A DNA stretch of 64,000 nucleotides from Sphingobacteriaceae bacterium DW12 (GCA_000783305.1 JROE01000005.1:395080-459079), one strand, 5' to 3'. Shown: positions 45,998-55,834, counted from the first letter of the stretch. Notes: generated from the letters alone by a model not told the origin. Program-made: numbers and translations.

Positions 45998-47890
45998 TTA
46001 AGGCACTGGGATCAATCGGTCTATCGATACCTTGCTTTTCATTGTGCCAAATGATAGAATGGCATACTTTCCCTGGATTTCCACGACGGTTCCCACGGCA
46101 GTCTGTCCGTATACTTGTACTTTATCTCCCATTTTCGTAACACGTTCAAGTAATATATTTTTCACTTTTTCGACACGTTCAAGGTCATCAACGGCTTTTC
46201 TTTGTACTTCTGCCTGACAAGATGCGGTGTTGGTATCTATTTCTTTCCTTTGAGACTCCCAGTATAGTTTGTCTCGAACTATCGCCTGCAGTAAGCTATC
46301 CATGTTCACGAATTCTTCTCCTATTTTTTTTGAAGCATTCGAGATAAGACGTTCAGGGAGTCCTATACGTCGGGCCACCTCAATGGCCAACGAACTGCCT
46401 GGGTGTCCTATCGAAAGCTTATATAACGGAATCATATTTTCGGAATCATATAACATCGCTCCGTTGATAATTCCTGCTGTGCGGTATGCAAAGTGTTTGA
46501 GGTTCTCAAAGTGAGTCGTAATCAGTCCGAAGCTTTGTTTTTTATTAAATTCAGCTAGCAATGTCTCTGCAATGGCTCCCCCGATTTGAGGCTCCGTGCC
46601 TCCTCCAAATTCATCTATCAACAGTAAGGTCCTGCTATTGCTGTGTTCGATAAAGTACTTCATGTTGGTCAGGTGGGCTGTATACGTACTGAGGCTATTT
46701 TCCATATTTTGTCCATCCCCTATATCCATAAAAATATGATCAAATACGCCAGCTTTTGAATGGATGTCAACTGGGATCAAAAGACCGCATTGGAGCATGT
46801 ATTGCAGTAAAGCTGCTGTCTTTAGGCACAATGATTTTCCTCCCGCATTTACACCTGATATGATTAAAATCCTATTACTGGTCGTCAATCGGATATCCAA
46901 AGGTTGTGCCTCCTGTCGTTGCTGACGTAGCGCGATGTCTAGCAAGGGATGTTTGGCCTGATTCCATTCCATACACGGTCTGTTTTCCAGTATAGGACTG
47001 CATGCTCGTATTCGTAAGGCGAGCATGGCCTTAGCGCGAATAAAATCCATGGTTCCCATGAAATTATATAGATTGCGTATTGCTGATAGGTCGGGCCGCA
47101 CCAGATTTGTGAACTCCATTAGAATTCTTGAGATTTCTCTTCTTTCATCATTCTCCAGGTCGCGTAAGCGACTGGAAGCCTCTACCACCGCTTCGGGCTC
47201 AATATATACAGTTTTGCCACTGCCAGAACCATCTCTTAGGATTCCTTTTATTTTTCGTTTGTTCGAAGCCGTTACCGGTATCAGGTAGTATCCCCCACGC
47301 ATATCTGCCTGTACATCTTGCCCGATTAATCCTTGAGCCTGCGCATTGCGAATTGCGGCATGCATGTTTCTCGTAATATCTTTGGCAGCGCCTATTTTGC
47401 TTTTACGGACCTCGTTCAATAGTTTTGAGGCATTGTCCTTGATTTGACCAGACTTATCCAAGATCGAATTTGCCTTTTCAATGATAGTCGGAAATGTGCT
47501 AATCGAATCGCTTAGTTTTTTGAGTTCTGGATATTTGACCCGCACTGAATCGGTCGTGTTGAAAAAATCTACTATCTGCCCAATGGTCTCTAACGCTTCC
47601 ACCAAGGGTAAGATTTCTTTTTCAGCCAACCAAGCGATATCGTCATTTGCTATTTGCGTCAATGTGGTTCGCATATCCGAGCAATAGGGTGTCGGAAAAT
47701 CCACTTTATTCTGTAAGATTTGGAGGAATTCTGCTGTTTGTTGTAGCCATTTCGTTATCATCTTGTAATCGGAGGAGAAATATATGGCTGCTACTTGTTC
47801 TTGTCCTAGATTACCTAAGCAATTTCCAAAAATGAGGTCGCGGACAGTATTAAAATTTATTTTATGTTCAAAGCTTTCTGGATAAATCAT
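45998..47890 (-). CDS. MutS2-like DNA-binding ATPase lacking the Smr domain
   Basis: A protein of 630 residues from MIYPESFEHKI. It has the MutS core/clamp helices (about residues 120-290, with GSGKTVYIEPEAVVEASSRLRDLENDE, a MutS2 hallmark) and the ATPase domain with Walker A GVNAGGKSLCLK, MutS motif DIGDGQNMENSLSTYTAHL and Walker B LLLIDEFGGGTEP. The C-terminal beta-module GDKVQVYGQTAVGTVVEIQGKYAILSFG resembles the KOW-like part of MutS2. Canonical MutS2 (about 780 residues) ends in an Smr nuclease; here the protein stops before it. The frame is open 14 codons further upstream to 47932. Role in recombination control or ribosome rescue is family inference. Confidence 0.85.
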   Translation of the reverse strand: MIYPESFEHKINFNTVRDLIFGNCLGNLGQEQVAAIYFSSDYKMITKWLQQTAEFLQILQNKVDFPTPYCSDMRTTLTQIANDDIAWLAEKEILPLVEALETIGQIVDFFNTTDSVRVKYPELKKLSDSISTFPTIIEKANSILDKSGQIKDNASKLLNEVRKSKIGAAKDITRNMHAAIRNAQAQGLIGQDVQADMRGGYYLIPVTASNKRKIKGILRDGSGSGKTVYIEPEAVVEASSRLRDLENDERREISRILMEFTNLVRPDLSAIRNLYNFMGTMDFIRAKAMLALRIRACSPILENRPCMEWNQAKHPLLDIALRQQRQEAQPLDIRLTTSNRILIISGVNAGGKSLCLKTAALLQYMLQCGLLIPVDIHSKAGVFDHIFMDIGDGQNMENSLSTYTAHLTNMKYFIEHSNSRTLLLIDEFGGGTEPQIGGAIAETLLAEFNKKQSFGLITTHFENLKHFAYRTAGIINGAMLYDSENMIPLYKLSIGHPGSSLAIEVARRIGLPERLISNASKKIGEEFVNMDSLLQAIVRDKLYWESQRKEIDTNTASCQAEVQRKAVDDLERVEKVKNILLERVTKMGDKVQVYGQTAVGTVVEIQGKYAILSFGTMKSKVSIDRLIPVP

Positions 47891-48598
47891 GATCTCAAAA
47901 ATGTAAGGAACGAGGTTCACTTCCAGCCCCAAAAGCGAAGAAGCAATTACGTTCGTAATTAAAAAAATAGTATTTAAATGTTATTGAGATTTACCATACC
48001 ACATTAGGGGACTCTTTTTATAGAACCCGAGCTACCTATTGGCGTAAAGTAGCGAACTTGCGATATGGTGATTATACGGAAAGAAACATCATAATGGATG
48101 TTATTGAATCTTTAGGCGCAAATATAGTAGACATTTTCAATAAAAGCAAAAGCACCTACGCAGCAGTGTCACAATTCCATTCACTCCCCATTGAAGGCTA
48201 TCCATGTTAGCGGCTTAAGCGGCGGTATATATCAGATGTGACTTAGCGTTTTTATGCCAGTTGTGCCCTCGTTGTTGAGTGAGGTTATTACTGTCGCTAC
48301 TCGATATCGTCAAGAAAATGACTGTTCTATAGGCGTGATAATTTGATAATTTCCTTCAACTACTTGAAAATAATGTTGCGTTTTTTTGCGTATTTTGTTT
48401 TTTATTCCTAATCTTATGGCAAATTAGTGGGCTGTTGAGTACAGCTCTTTAAATATATTCACCTATTATGAACTCTTCGTGGCCTAATGACCTATCGTCA
48501 AAATATAGAATGGAAGTAAGAGAGGCAACTGCATCACTTTGTAGTCGCACCTGCTTTTTCTTAACGTCTTTTACAAACTTTCAAATTCAAGCAAGCTA
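47891..48598. other. long gene-poor region
   Basis: Apart from the possible gene remnant at 47971-48210, I see no supported gene, hairpin or clear promoter match. The part after about 48300 is A+T-rich and presumably contains the promoter of the TonB-dependent receptor gene at 48599. Confidence 0.45.
47971..48210 (+). pseudogene. possible remnant of a protein-coding gene
   Basis: A 79-codon open stretch with protein-like composition (pieces GDSFYRTRATYWRKVANLRYGD and VIESLGANIVDIFNKS) runs from a TAG at 47968 to a TAG at 48208. The first in-frame ATG is at 48094 and would give only 38 residues. The rich mix of Trp, Tyr, Arg and charged residues is unlike nearby noncoding DNA, so I suspect a C-terminal fragment of a decayed gene. 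No family was recognised and chance is possible. Confidence 0.35.
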
Positions 48599-51031
48599 GT
48601 GATGTTACCGCAGATACCACGATTTCTATCTGTTATTTTTTTTGTATTATTAAGTTCTGTTGTCTTTGGGCAGAAATCCGGTAAGTCAATCACCGGAAAA
48701 GTTGTCGATGACCACATGCGTCCGATTCCCTTAGTCACTGTAAGCCTTTATGACCTCAGCCAAAAGATGGTTTTGAGCACAGCTACAGATAGTACAGGTC
48801 ATTTCAACGCAAGATATGAAAGGCCGGGTAAGTATCTATTAGAGATAAGACATATAGGACATCAAGATTACCAAACTCCCCCTTTTGAGCTAGCCAATTT
48901 GGATTTAGGGATTATTAGACTTTCGAAGTTGGAGAAGACACTTGAGGAAGTAGCGGTCCAGTCAAAGGCCAAAATATTCGAAGTTAGCGGAGGTACCATT
49001 ACTTACAACGTTGCCCATACGATTGGGGGGCAGGATGTCTCCGCTTTAGAGGCATTAAAGCGGGCTCCCGGTGTTTATGTTGAAAATGAAAGTAATATTA
49101 CGCTAAATGGAAAAAGTGGTGTACAAATCCTATTGGATGGGAGGCAGACGTTCCTTTCAGGTACAGAGCTGACTGATCTTCTAAAATCCATATCATCCAA
49201 TAATCTCAAATCCATCGAAATAATCAATAATCCAACAGCAAAGTATGATGCGGCCGGATCTGCAGGTATCATAAATATCAAGACCAAAAAGAATCAGACA
49301 AAAGGTTTAAACGGAAGCATCACCAGTACCGTAGCATATGGCGTGAGTCCCAAGCAACTTCAGAATATTGCTCTTAATTACGGGGTGGATAAAATTAATG
49401 TATTCGGAAATTATAGTCATACGCTTGGCAATTACAACTATGATTACGGTACCAACCGTCAACAAAATGGCAAATCCTATGACAGTCATACTATTGATGT
49501 TGACAAACGCCAGAAAATGTCCACTCAAGTAGGGGTAGACTACTATCTTAATGATAAGAATACCATAGGTTTTTTAGCCAACGCCAACTTTATCTTTGGT
49601 GGAGGAATTACAGACACCCGGACGGATATTAGCACTCTTCCCGCCTCTACGATCGAAGAGTCTCTTTCGGCAGTGAATGATTATTATGGACAACGTACTG
49701 CTCGTTACAACTTCAATTTAAATTACAAATATGAAGATACGACAGGTCGTAGTTTAAATATAGACATGGACTACGGCCGTTTTGATAAATGGAATAAAAA
49801 TCTGCAATCAAATATTTATCGTGACAATCAGGAAATTATTCTCGATGAAAGCCTATACCGTACACTTAATGGTATCAATATCGATTTGAGTGGCATAAAG
49901 GTCGACTATTTGGAAAATCTGTGGGGCGGAAAGTTTGCGTCCGGTGTGAAGTATTCCTTCGTCAGGTCTGTAAATGACTCCAGATTTTATCACGCACTGA
50001 TAGCGGCAGACAGCCTTGACAATCGGAGATCCAATGATTTTCAGTTTGATGAGTATATTTCAAGTGCATATGTTGATTATAAAAAATCCGTAGGCAAATG
50101 GTCTTTTCAGGGCGGTCTACGGATAGAACACTCCAATTCGCAAGGCACATTGTTCTTCAAGGAGAATGACGTTGAAAAAGAAGATAATATTAAAAGAAAT
50201 TTTACCAATCTATTTCCTTTTTTCGCTATTACTTTGCAACCTACCGAGCATAACAATGTCTCGTTATCTTATGCCAAACGCATTGAAAGGCCAGCGTATC
50301 AAGACTTGAATCCTTTTGTCTATATGTTGGATGAACTATCCTTCTGGCAAGGTAATCCATTTTTGAAGCCCTCCTTTACACAGCGATTTACCTTGCTATA
50401 TTCATTGAAAAATTCTACTGTAGTGTCCTTAAATTTTGCTTATACCGATCAACTAAATGCCAAAGTAACAGATACACTCGAAACCGAAAAAATAGTGATG
50501 ATTAGCCGGAATCTAGGCACGCAAAAACATTGGTCCTTGTCCCTGACACAGACCCTTGCTCCAACACGTTGGTGGGATGTGACATTTAACGGTCTATTGT
50601 ATTACATCCAGAATGATGTTACGTTCGATCAATATAGGAACTTTGACTTGCAGCAACTGGCCGGCCGCGTAAATTTGGTCCAGTCCTTTCAATTACCGTT
50701 TAAGATGAAAGCAGAGGTAGCTGCTACCTATAATTCCAACCGTTTAATAGGTGCAAATACCCTGAGTAAGGGCATTAGTCAGGTCGATATTGGTTTGCAG
50801 AAGACCCTGCTGAGAGATAAAGCAACACTTAGATTAGCAGTCAATGATATTTACAAGGGCAATCGAAGCCGGTATACCCAAAATTTTCCCGGTTTTGTTT
50901 CCTCCAGTTATGGTTATTACGAGTCTAGGCAGCTTCGGTTGAGTTTTAGTTACAGGTTTAGTAGCGGGACGGCAAAGGCTCAGCGTGCACGGAAGTCTGC
51001 CTTGGAAAGCGAAAGTGGGCGGATACAATAG
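48599..51031 (+). CDS. TonB-dependent receptor-like outer-membrane beta-barrel protein
   Basis: An 810-residue protein with a signal peptide (ending VVFG-QKS). It has a carboxypeptidase-regulatory-like domain (about residues 27-115; GKVVDDHMRPIPLVTVSLYD), a plug (about 120-225; DVSALEALKRAPGVYVENESNITLNGKSGVQILLDGR) and a barrel of the OMP_b-brl_3 type (RIERPAYQDLNPFVYMLDELSFWQGNP is characteristic). It is not a SusC: the SusC plug motifs and a SusD partner are absent. Such receptors often carry siderophores, peptides or metals, but the ligand is unknown. Single gene, convergent with the sulfatase operon. Confidence 0.88.
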   Translation: MMLPQIPRFLSVIFFVLLSSVVFGQKSGKSITGKVVDDHMRPIPLVTVSLYDLSQKMVLSTATDSTGHFNARYERPGKYLLEIRHIGHQDYQTPPFELANLDLGIIRLSKLEKTLEEVAVQSKAKIFEVSGGTITYNVAHTIGGQDVSALEALKRAPGVYVENESNITLNGKSGVQILLDGRQTFLSGTELTDLLKSISSNNLKSIEIINNPTAKYDAAGSAGIINIKTKKNQTKGLNGSITSTVAYGVSPKQLQNIALNYGVDKINVFGNYSHTLGNYNYDYGTNRQQNGKSYDSHTIDVDKRQKMSTQVGVDYYLNDKNTIGFLANANFIFGGGITDTRTDISTLPASTIEESLSAVNDYYGQRTARYNFNLNYKYEDTTGRSLNIDMDYGRFDKWNKNLQSNIYRDNQEIILDESLYRTLNGINIDLSGIKVDYLENLWGGKFASGVKYSFVRSVNDSRFYHALIAADSLDNRRSNDFQFDEYISSAYVDYKKSVGKWSFQGGLRIEHSNSQGTLFFKENDVEKEDNIKRNFTNLFPFFAITLQPTEHNNVSLSYAKRIERPAYQDLNPFVYMLDELSFWQGNPFLKPSFTQRFTLLYSLKNSTVVSLNFAYTDQLNAKVTDTLETEKIVMISRNLGTQKHWSLSLTQTLAPTRWWDVTFNGLLYYIQNDVTFDQYRNFDLQQLAGRVNLVQSFQLPFKMKAEVAATYNSNRLIGANTLSKGISQVDIGLQKTLLRDKATLRLAVNDIYKGNRSRYTQNFPGFVSSSYGYYESRQLRLSFSYRFSSGTAKAQRARKSALESESGRIQ

Positions 51032-51075
51032 CATTCTTAACATTATTCAAGGGGTTCTAGATAAGCCTATGTAAA

Positions 51076-51102
51076 GTCGCCCCCATAAGAAATGGAGGCG
51101 AC
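51076..51102. terminator. hairpin between convergent genes
   Basis: GTCGCC (51076-51081) pairs with GGCGAC (51097-51102) and CCAT (51083-51086) with ATGG (51092-51095), with one C/A mismatch and an AAGAA loop. It is 45 bp past the barrel gene and 52 bp past the sulfatase stop, so probably a shared terminator. Confidence 0.6.
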
Positions 51103-51153
51103 TGTTGTCAAATAGCGATAGCACTACTCGATATATTATTACGAAAGTCTATC

Positions 51154-52569
51154 TTAATTTTTCTTTCTATACAGCGGGAAAATAGGGCTTTCATGGTGAG
51201 CGGCTTCCAACTGTGCTGTCAGCTTTTTGACTATTTTAGGATATTGGCCTACTAAGTTGTTCATTTCCTTTGGATCCTTTTTGAGGTTGTAAAGTTCAAA
51301 ATGTGGCTGCTCACTTTTTACCTTCAATTTGATGAGCTTCCAACCGTCTACCAATACAGCTTGTTTGCCACCATCTTCATGAAATTCCCAGTATAGATAA
51401 TCATGGGATTTTTGTTTTCCTTTAGCTGTCAATGTCGGTAAGAATGAGATTCCATCCGTATATGATTCCATATTTTTTCCGCTGATTTCTACAACGGTGG
51501 GCATGATATCCCAAAATGCAGCCGTATGACTTATCTGTTTACTGGTTTTTATTTGAGAAGGCCAGGAGACAATAAAAGGTGTACGGATTCCTCCCTCATA
51601 CAAATCTCTTTTATAACCTTTCAACCCGGCTGTGCTATTAAAGAAGGCGGGGTCAGCACCACCCTCACGATGGGCGCCATTATCACTCGTAAACATGATT
51701 ATGGTATTGTCCAATAAATTCAATTCCTGTAATTTATCCACAATCTGTCCCACATATTCATCCATTCTACTTACCATTGCCGCATATGTAGCACGCGGTT
51801 TATCTACAGAGGCGTACCCTGCGATGGTAGCTCCTGTGCCATAGTCATTGCCCTTGTGCGGTGTTTCAGGAAAAGTATCCTTGTACTTTGTGTAGAATAC
51901 GTCGTCCGGGCCAGCAAGTTCGGCATGTGGTAGTACCGTCGGCACGAACAAGAAAAAAGGGTTATCCTTGTTTTCTTCGAGGAAAGCTAACGTTTTCTCT
52001 TGTATTAAAGTGGGTGCATAGTGTACTTTCTGCGATAGATCGTTGCCAGTCAGTTCGATGCGTTGACTATTGTGCCACAAGTGGGTAGGGTAGTACCTGT
52101 GTGATTGTCGTTGACAGTTGTAGCCATAAAATTCATCGAATCCCTTCTTGTTCGGGTCTCCACTGGTGCCCACCATCCCTAGTCCCCATTTACCGAAGGC
52201 CCCTGTTACATATCCTGCTTTTTTTAGTGACATAGCCATTGTAATGACCGAGTCGGCTAGCGGCTGTTGGCCTTCAGGTTCAATTTCTTTGTTACCTCTG
52301 ACAAAGGTGTGGCCTGTATGCTGCCCTGTCATCAGGGCCGATCTCGATGGCGCACATACCGAAGTGCCCGAATAGAAGTTTGTAAATAGGATTCCTTTTT
52401 TTGCAAGTTCATCTATTCTGGGAGTGCTTATTTTGGTTTGGCCATAGCAACCGAGGTCGCCGATACCCAAATCATCCGCCATTATTAACACGATATTAGG
52501 TTGTTTTTGTTGTGCTTGTATAATACTTGTGAAAAAAATCACAAAAACTAACGTGTAAATTCTTGTCAT
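51154..52569 (-). CDS. secreted sulfatase (family S1), Cys type
   Basis: A 471-residue enzyme with a signal peptide (ending QAQ). The formylglycine motif is C72-A-P-S-R in SGTSVCAPSRSALMTGQHTGH. Metal ligands Asp32-Asp33 lie in MADDLGIGDLG, with a second metal site at TIIMFTSDNGAH. The segment FDEFYGYNCQRQSHRYYPTHLW is typical of many marine/soil S1 sulfatases. It hydrolyses a sulfate ester on a glycan after its Cys is converted to formylglycine by an anSME, which is not encoded here. It is the last gene of the third PUL, 5 bp after the other sulfatase. Exact subfamily and linkage not assigned. Confidence 0.92.
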   Translation of the reverse strand: MTRIYTLVFVIFFTSIIQAQQKQPNIVLIMADDLGIGDLGCYGQTKISTPRIDELAKKGILFTNFYSGTSVCAPSRSALMTGQHTGHTFVRGNKEIEPEGQQPLADSVITMAMSLKKAGYVTGAFGKWGLGMVGTSGDPNKKGFDEFYGYNCQRQSHRYYPTHLWHNSQRIELTGNDLSQKVHYAPTLIQEKTLAFLEENKDNPFFLFVPTVLPHAELAGPDDVFYTKYKDTFPETPHKGNDYGTGATIAGYASVDKPRATYAAMVSRMDEYVGQIVDKLQELNLLDNTIIMFTSDNGAHREGGADPAFFNSTAGLKGYKRDLYEGGIRTPFIVSWPSQIKTSKQISHTAAFWDIMPTVVEISGKNMESYTDGISFLPTLTAKGKQKSHDYLYWEFHEDGGKQAVLVDGWKLIKLKVKSEQPHFELYNLKKDPKEMNNLVGQYPKIVKKLTAQLEAAHHESPIFPLYRKKN

Positions 52570-52574
52570 AGCTA

Positions 52575-53957
52575 CTAATGTATATAGTTAGGGTTTAATT
52601 TATTCGGAATGTATGCCTTTGTCTCTAAAATCTTTTCATTCAGCAAGGTCTTCATTTTTTCTAATATAATAGGGTATTCGGAGGCCTTATTTTGCCTTTC
52701 TCCAATGTCTTGGGACAAATCATATAAGAGATACGCGCCATCTTCGTAGTAATGATGGAGTTTCCAGTTTTTGTACCTTATCGCGCTGCCTGGACGTGTT
52801 CTGAACATTGGGTCACGTCCATCGTCTTTGGATTCATTGTAGGCCTCTAGGTAAATCGGAAAGTGCCAGAACAACAAGCGTTCGTGCACATCCTCATCAT
52901 CAAGCAGATTATTCAACAGTGATGTGCCATCCATCAGCATCTGAGATTTGTCATTCAATAGCTGTTTTAGTGTGGGTAATAGGTCCAAATGACTCACCAA
53001 TGTAGTCGTATCCCGGTGCGGCTGTATATGATTTGGCCAGTGTACAAAGAAGGGTATTCTGATTCCACCTTCAAAATAGGAGCCTTTACCCGACCGAAGT
53101 GGTCGTTGAGGAGAAATGGTATTTATCCCACCATTATCAGAGCAGAACCACAGAACTGTATTTTCTGATAGCCCGAGATGCTGAAGTTCCGATACCAGCT
53201 TACCTATGTTATTATCTAGTGATTCGATCATTGCGGCATAGGTTGGATAATCTTTTTCACCCGTTCCAACAATCCCTTTATAATGATTTTTTAAAGAGTC
53301 AGGAGCTTCCAATGGGGTATGTACCGCATAGTATGAAAGGTACAAAAAAAAGGGATCCTCCTTTTGTTGTCGGATGTAGTTAATGCCCTCTTTCGTAATT
53401 CTATCTGTCAAATACTCGCCTTCATCACCATTGGGTATAGCCGTATTTTTATAGGGCGAAAAATGTTTGTTGTGCCCGCTATGGTCCCCTCCAAAGCTGT
53501 ACGAAAATCCGTGTTGCTTTGGTGAATCACTTAGATGCCATTTGCCCACAGCAGCTGTCGAATATCCTTTCTTGCCCAATAGGGTAGCTATCGTCGGAAA
53601 GCTGGCGTCTAAGGTGTTGTTGTTTTTAATTGGGATTATCTTTCTATCCGCCGTTTTCCCCCTTTCTGAAGAGCCCACAGTATATATACCGTGCCTATTC
53701 GGGAGTAGGCCTGTCAAAAGACTTGCCCGACTTGGTGCGCAGTTGGATGCGGCAGCATACGCCTGTTGGTAGATCCGCGATTCTTGCGCCAAGCTATCCA
53801 GATGAGGTGTTCGGTAGAAACGTCCATCCATAAAGCCCACGTCTTTATACCCCATATCATCCACCAATATTACGATGATGTTAGGTTTAGTAGATTGTGC
53901 TTGCACAGGAGCTATATAGCAGATAATACATATCCAGATAGTATATAGGATTTTCAT
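52575..53957 (-). CDS. secreted sulfatase (family S1), Cys type, second
   Basis: A 460-residue enzyme with a signal peptide (ending VQA). The active-site motif is C73-A-P-S-R in AAASNCAPSRASLLTG. Metal ligands are Asp33-Asp34 (LVDDMGYKDVG) and the FCSDNGG segment. KWHLSDSPKQHGFSYSFGGDHSGHNKHF supplies the Lys/His pair typical of S1 enzymes. It differs widely from the neighbouring sulfatase, so the two probably act on different sulfate positions or sugars of one substrate. It follows susD by 71 bp. Confidence 0.92.
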   Translation of the reverse strand: MKILYTIWICIICYIAPVQAQSTKPNIIVILVDDMGYKDVGFMDGRFYRTPHLDSLAQESRIYQQAYAAASNCAPSRASLLTGLLPNRHGIYTVGSSERGKTADRKIIPIKNNNTLDASFPTIATLLGKKGYSTAAVGKWHLSDSPKQHGFSYSFGGDHSGHNKHFSPYKNTAIPNGDEGEYLTDRITKEGINYIRQQKEDPFFLYLSYYAVHTPLEAPDSLKNHYKGIVGTGEKDYPTYAAMIESLDNNIGKLVSELQHLGLSENTVLWFCSDNGGINTISPQRPLRSGKGSYFEGGIRIPFFVHWPNHIQPHRDTTTLVSHLDLLPTLKQLLNDKSQMLMDGTSLLNNLLDDEDVHERLLFWHFPIYLEAYNESKDDGRDPMFRTRPGSAIRYKNWKLHHYYEDGAYLLYDLSQDIGERQNKASEYPIILEKMKTLLNEKILETKAYIPNKLNPNYIH

Positions 53958-54028
53958 ATATTCTTTGATAAAGAGGATGCCTTAAGACATCTAGTTCCAT
54001 ATAGGCATCCTCTGTGTGTTGGAATAAA

Positions 54029-55816
54029 CTATTTCCAGCCGGGGTTCTGCGTTATTTTCGGATTCATTGCAATTTCGGCAGAAGGTATCGGATATAGATA
54101 ATAATAGTCTGGAAAAGCAGGAGGTTGCCCTTCGTAAGCAATATATCCTGCTGTTGCCCCATTTAGAATGGGAATGGGTGCCGTTTGAGGGACATCCACT
54201 CCCTTTGTTAAGTATCGGCCTAATTTTTGTTTTGCCGCATACTTCATTTTTTTCCATCGTCTCAAGTCATCAAATCTGAAACCTTCGCCCATTAGCTCTA
54301 CCGCACGTTCACGACGGATCTCCCATAGCACAGGCGTCACTTCCGAATCTCTAGTAGGATCGGCAGGTATGGCGCTCAGCTCTAAAGGAGCTACTTGTCC
54401 TCGTTTTCTAAGTTTATTGACGGTCTGATTGATGATATCCTGATTGATTTGTCCCAGTTCGTAGGCTGCTTCCGCATAGTTGACAAATATTTCACCCATT
54501 CTGAAAATTGGAGCATCGTTGATATCTTCATTCTGTAGCATCTTTATCTTATTACTGAATTTGTAAAAACGATAACCAGTGAATGTTACATTGAAGGGCT
54601 GTCCATTTGAATAGTCTGCATAATGTGGTTCTTGTCTTAACACCAATCCCTGCCAATTCAAAGTAGGTAATGTCTTTCTAGTAGCAATAGACTGCGTGTT
54701 CATCAGGTCGATATATTCTCTATCTTCAGCTACTCCGGTATATTCCCATGCGTAGCTTGGGTGTGCGACCGTCACCTTAAAAGGAGGAGGCACTGTATAG
54801 TATAATCTAATATCCCTATTCCTGAATTCACTGTTTGGTGTTTTGTCTCCCGCGAAGCTAGGGCTTGTCCAACGGGATTGCCCGTCCTTCAATAAATATA
54901 GATCTGCAGCATCTTTGGTTAAGTCCCACCGACCTGAAGAGTTTCGCGCTAACGAAGCCAATGTATGCGTAATCTGGTTGACCTCATATTGCTTATACAA
55001 GAGCACCTCTTGATTGTTGGCCAGCGATTCGCTATTAAATAGTTCGTCGTAGTCCGTATGCAAGTTCGGAAAATCAGTTATTAAACCCTTGGATGCATCC
55101 AATGACAGTTGGAGATATTTGTTAGCCTCATTCAAACCATGATATTTACGCCAAGTGCCCTCTCTCAACCCAAATCGAGATATAAGCGCCCGTACCACAT
55201 GCTTGTTGATCATATTTTTTCCATCCCCGTTTGGTTTGATGTTTTGCTCGGCATAGGTCAGCATTTCCGTTATTTTTTGCGCGATCTCGTCTCGGGATGA
55301 AGGTGTGCCGTATAGGATCTCCGTATCTCCGTCATCAATAGCATTCTCTACCCATATGACTCCTCCATACTTGTTCAATAAATCCATATAACTATAGGAT
55401 TTGAAGAAGTAGCCTATGCTTCTAATGTGTTTCTTCTCCGCATCGTTGAGATATGTTGCCCCCTCTATATTGTCAAGTAAGACATTGATGGATCTAATAT
55501 TGTTATAGGGTATTTTGTAGTCATCCGAAGAACCAGGCGTTACGACTCGGTTCCACAGCCAGTCTGAAGTTGCATTGTTGTTTGCTTGGGCAAATAAGTC
55601 GCTATGGATTTCTGAGTTTGGTACAGAATTACTATACCCAGGGAATACGCTGTAGAACTGCCAAGCATAGGTTATGAAGTTGTTGTAGGAAGTAAATGTT
55701 GTTTTTTCTACCAATGAACCTTCCGGACTAAGGTCCAGTAGATTGGAGCAGCTCATACTTGATAAGCCAAGAGCCGCTGCACAAGATATATGTATGAATG
55801 ATTTTAATATTTTCAT
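54029..55816 (-). CDS. SusD/RagB glycan-binding lipoprotein, sulfatase PUL
   Basis: A 595-residue lipoprotein (lipobox SSMSC-SNL). The SusD features are LLDLSPEGSLVEKTTFTSYNNFITYAWQFYSVF at the N-terminus, AEKKHIRSIGYFFKSYSYMDLLNKYGGVIWVE in the TPR region and EIRRERAVELMGEGFRFDDLRRWKKM near the C-terminus. It ends NPKITQNPGW as usual. It partners the SusC encoded 18 bp upstream in the transcript. Confidence 0.92.
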   Translation of the reverse strand: MKILKSFIHISCAAALGLSSMSCSNLLDLSPEGSLVEKTTFTSYNNFITYAWQFYSVFPGYSNSVPNSEIHSDLFAQANNNATSDWLWNRVVTPGSSDDYKIPYNNIRSINVLLDNIEGATYLNDAEKKHIRSIGYFFKSYSYMDLLNKYGGVIWVENAIDDGDTEILYGTPSSRDEIAQKITEMLTYAEQNIKPNGDGKNMINKHVVRALISRFGLREGTWRKYHGLNEANKYLQLSLDASKGLITDFPNLHTDYDELFNSESLANNQEVLLYKQYEVNQITHTLASLARNSSGRWDLTKDAADLYLLKDGQSRWTSPSFAGDKTPNSEFRNRDIRLYYTVPPPFKVTVAHPSYAWEYTGVAEDREYIDLMNTQSIATRKTLPTLNWQGLVLRQEPHYADYSNGQPFNVTFTGYRFYKFSNKIKMLQNEDINDAPIFRMGEIFVNYAEAAYELGQINQDIINQTVNKLRKRGQVAPLELSAIPADPTRDSEVTPVLWEIRRERAVELMGEGFRFDDLRRWKKMKYAAKQKLGRYLTKGVDVPQTAPIPILNGATAGYIAYEGQPPAFPDYYYLYPIPSAEIAMNPKITQNPGWK

Positions 55817-55834
55817 TTTCGTAGGAGTTGTGGG

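Noticed and set aside
47933..48598. tRNA or structured RNA in the long gap
   Set aside because: I could not find a cloverleaf, T-loop sequence or CCA end on either strand.
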